From positions 1 to 5,933 of the forward strand of contig CAJMOL010000110.1 of assembly GCA_905215095.1 (NCBI GenBank): 5,933 bases of DNA. The letters are read 5' to 3'. How positions within the stretch are numbered: position 1 is the stretch's first letter; each line of letters begins with the position of its first letter. Shown here piece by piece: positions 4,797-5,933 of the stretch. The notes under the pieces are model-generated. The model saw only the letters and a list, made by a program, of their open reading frames with translations. It was not told the origin of the DNA and made no database searches. Origin of the DNA: an uncultured bacterium. GTDB taxonomy: Bacteria > Actinomycetota > Coriobacteriia > Coriobacteriales > Coriobacteriaceae. The translations under genes and the position numbers were made by a program.

Positions 4797-5933
4797 GTGT
4801 CTGAACAGGAGTATTGCAACAGTGACGATACTTTTGGCGTACGGCTTGTCAACCATGTCGATGATGCGGTTTTGCCGGTCGGTGTGCATGATTTTGCCGA
4901 TGCCATTGGTCGTTGCATGCTGGTTGACAAGACCATGTTTATTGCCGATGTGTTGGACTGCGACGCGTCCGTTGTGGTGTGCTGTCGACCCGAGGGTTTT
5001 GGCAAGAGCATGAACTTGTCGATGCTCAGGGCTTTTCTGGAGCGTCCAGCGGTCGGTCGCTCTGGTCAGCGTTTGTTTGCCGATGCTCAGATTTGGGATG
5101 CGAACGGCGGGCGCTATCGGGATGAGTATGCTTGCTATCCGGTGATATCGCTGGACTTTTCTGGCGCTGGGAGGCGTGGCCCCGCTGTTGCCGGCGTCGT
5201 GCGCGATGCCCTTTCGGGCGAGTGCGCTCGCTTGTTGGCGCTCTTGGAGGCTCCGGATTTAGCTCGAGATAAGGTGCGTCACATCGAACGTGTCGCGCGT
5301 GGCGTGGCGAGCGCGGACGAGGTTGACTCGGTGCTCGGTGTGCTCATAGAGCTGCTGGAGATTGCCTGCGATGAGCAGGTTGTATTGCTCGTTGATGGGT
5401 ACGATGCGGCGTGGTCTCGCCGTGCGAGCGCGAGGGACGCTTCCGACGCCGATCCGGCAGAACTACTTGACCGTGCGCTGTTTGACGCCATTGCCACTGC
5501 GCGCGATTCGTTGCGGCTGACGTGTCTGATGGGGGAGTGTCCCGGTCCTGCCGAAGCGGCGCTTTCTTCGCGCGGCTGCTCGTATTGTCTGACGACGCCG
5601 CTGTCGGCGTGGTGTGACCGTTGGTTCGGTTTTTCGGATGCCGAGGTCGAGGCTCTTTTGAATCATGCTGGGCGCGAGGAATACCTGAATGATGCGCGTG
5701 AATGGCTCGAGGGGTATCGGTTTGGCAGGGCCTATTGCTCGAGTCCAGAGCGTGTGATCGGTTTTCTGGGCCGAGGCTGCACGGCGCCTGTGCGTGCCGA
5801 TCTGTATGGATATGCCGATTGCCTGAGTAGGGTAGTTGCCGGGTGGAATCTCGACCGCCTTTCGGTCTTGTTTGATTTGCTCGAGGCCCATGGGTGCGTT
5901 GAGGTCCCGCTTTGTTTGGGCGCTGTGGGGCCA
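4797..5933 (+). CDS. AAA-ATPase-like family protein with altered ATPase motifs (3' end beyond the window)
   Basis: The frame stays open for 379 codons to the right edge. It starts at GTG 4797-4799, with AGGGAG 8 bases upstream. The N-terminus, LPVGVHDFADAI (26-37) then MLVDKT (41-46), is the typical opening of AAA-ATPase-like (PF09820-type) proteins, which usually carry a C-terminal PD-(D/E)XK nuclease-like domain. That part would lie beyond the window. Other landmarks are RPEGFGKSMNLSML (64-77), where the family usually has RPRRFGKS/T as its P-loop; VVLLVDGYD (195-203), where LIDEYD is usual; FGFSDAEVEALL (277-288); and WLEGYRFG (303-310). Lys70 and Ser71 are kept, but the acidic residue after Walker B Asp200 is Gly201. 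The protein has about 18 cysteines and only three lysines, one of them the P-loop lysine. No frameshift is seen. The family's role is poorly known, so I assign none; it may be a low-activity or diverging copy. Confidence 0.8.
   Translation, partial: MSEQEYCNSDDTFGVRLVNHVDDAVLPVGVHDFADAIGRCMLVDKTMFIADVLDCDASVVVCCRPEGFGKSMNLSMLRAFLERPAVGRSGQRLFADAQIWDANGGRYRDEYACYPVISLDFSGAGRRGPAVAGVVRDALSGECARLLALLEAPDLARDKVRHIERVARGVASADEVDSVLGVLIELLEIACDEQVVLLVDGYDAAWSRRASARDASDADPAELLDRALFDAIATARDSLRLTCLMGECPGPAEAALSSRGCSYCLTTPLSAWCDRWFGFSDAEVEALLNHAGREEYLNDAREWLEGYRFGRAYCSSPERVIGFLGRGCTAPVRADLYGYADCLSRVVAGWNLDRLSVLFDLLEAHGCVEVPLCLGAVGP

Noticed and set aside
4681..5013. Plus-strand open frame of 110 codons before the ATPase-like gene
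   Set aside because: It overlaps the ATPase-like gene in another frame, has no ribosome binding site at its start and no recognisable motif.
5463..5891. Minus-strand open frame of 142 codons
   Set aside because: It lies antisense within the conserved ATPase-like frame and has an Arg/Thr/Gln-rich composition typical of shadow frames.

Overview
The window is GC-rich, with G/C-ending codons, Shine-Dalgarno sites before every gene, a SUF iron-sulfur operon beside an Rrf2-type regulator, and a secreted protein with a sortase-type C-terminal signal. Together these suggest a Gram-positive gut actinobacterium of the Coriobacteriia. Collinsella or a close relative is my best guess from protein style; I have no database match to support it.

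Layout: positions 1-1993 carry, on the minus strand, sufC followed by the first 393 codons of sufB, which runs off the left edge. Positions 1994-2212 are a compact divergent control region. It holds a sufC promoter with an inverted repeat over its -35 box, and a promoter for the plus-strand regulator gene embedded in a tandem set of GGGACAAA-type half-sites. Positions 2213-2644 encode a 143-residue Rrf2/IscR-like regulator with three clustered cysteines. After a 137-base gap with TTGTTG-type repeats, positions 2782-4593 encode a 603-residue secreted, cell-wall-anchored protein: signal peptide, lysozyme-like domain, long disordered linker, poly-Thr stretch and MPKTG sorting signal. A strong rho-independent terminator follows at 4627-4665. 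From 4797 to the right edge runs a partial gene for an AAA-ATPase-like protein of the family that usually pairs with a PD-(D/E)XK nuclease domain; here the ATPase motifs are altered.

How they fit: sufC and sufB encode the ATPase and scaffold of the SufBCD complex that builds Fe-S clusters. The divergent Rrf2 protein is the obvious candidate to sense cluster status and control the suf operon and itself. The wall-anchored protein and the ATPase-like protein have no evident functional link to suf. They look like accessory genes, although a shared 13-base palindromic sequence lies before each of them. No RNA gene, CRISPR array, insertion sequence or integrase was seen.
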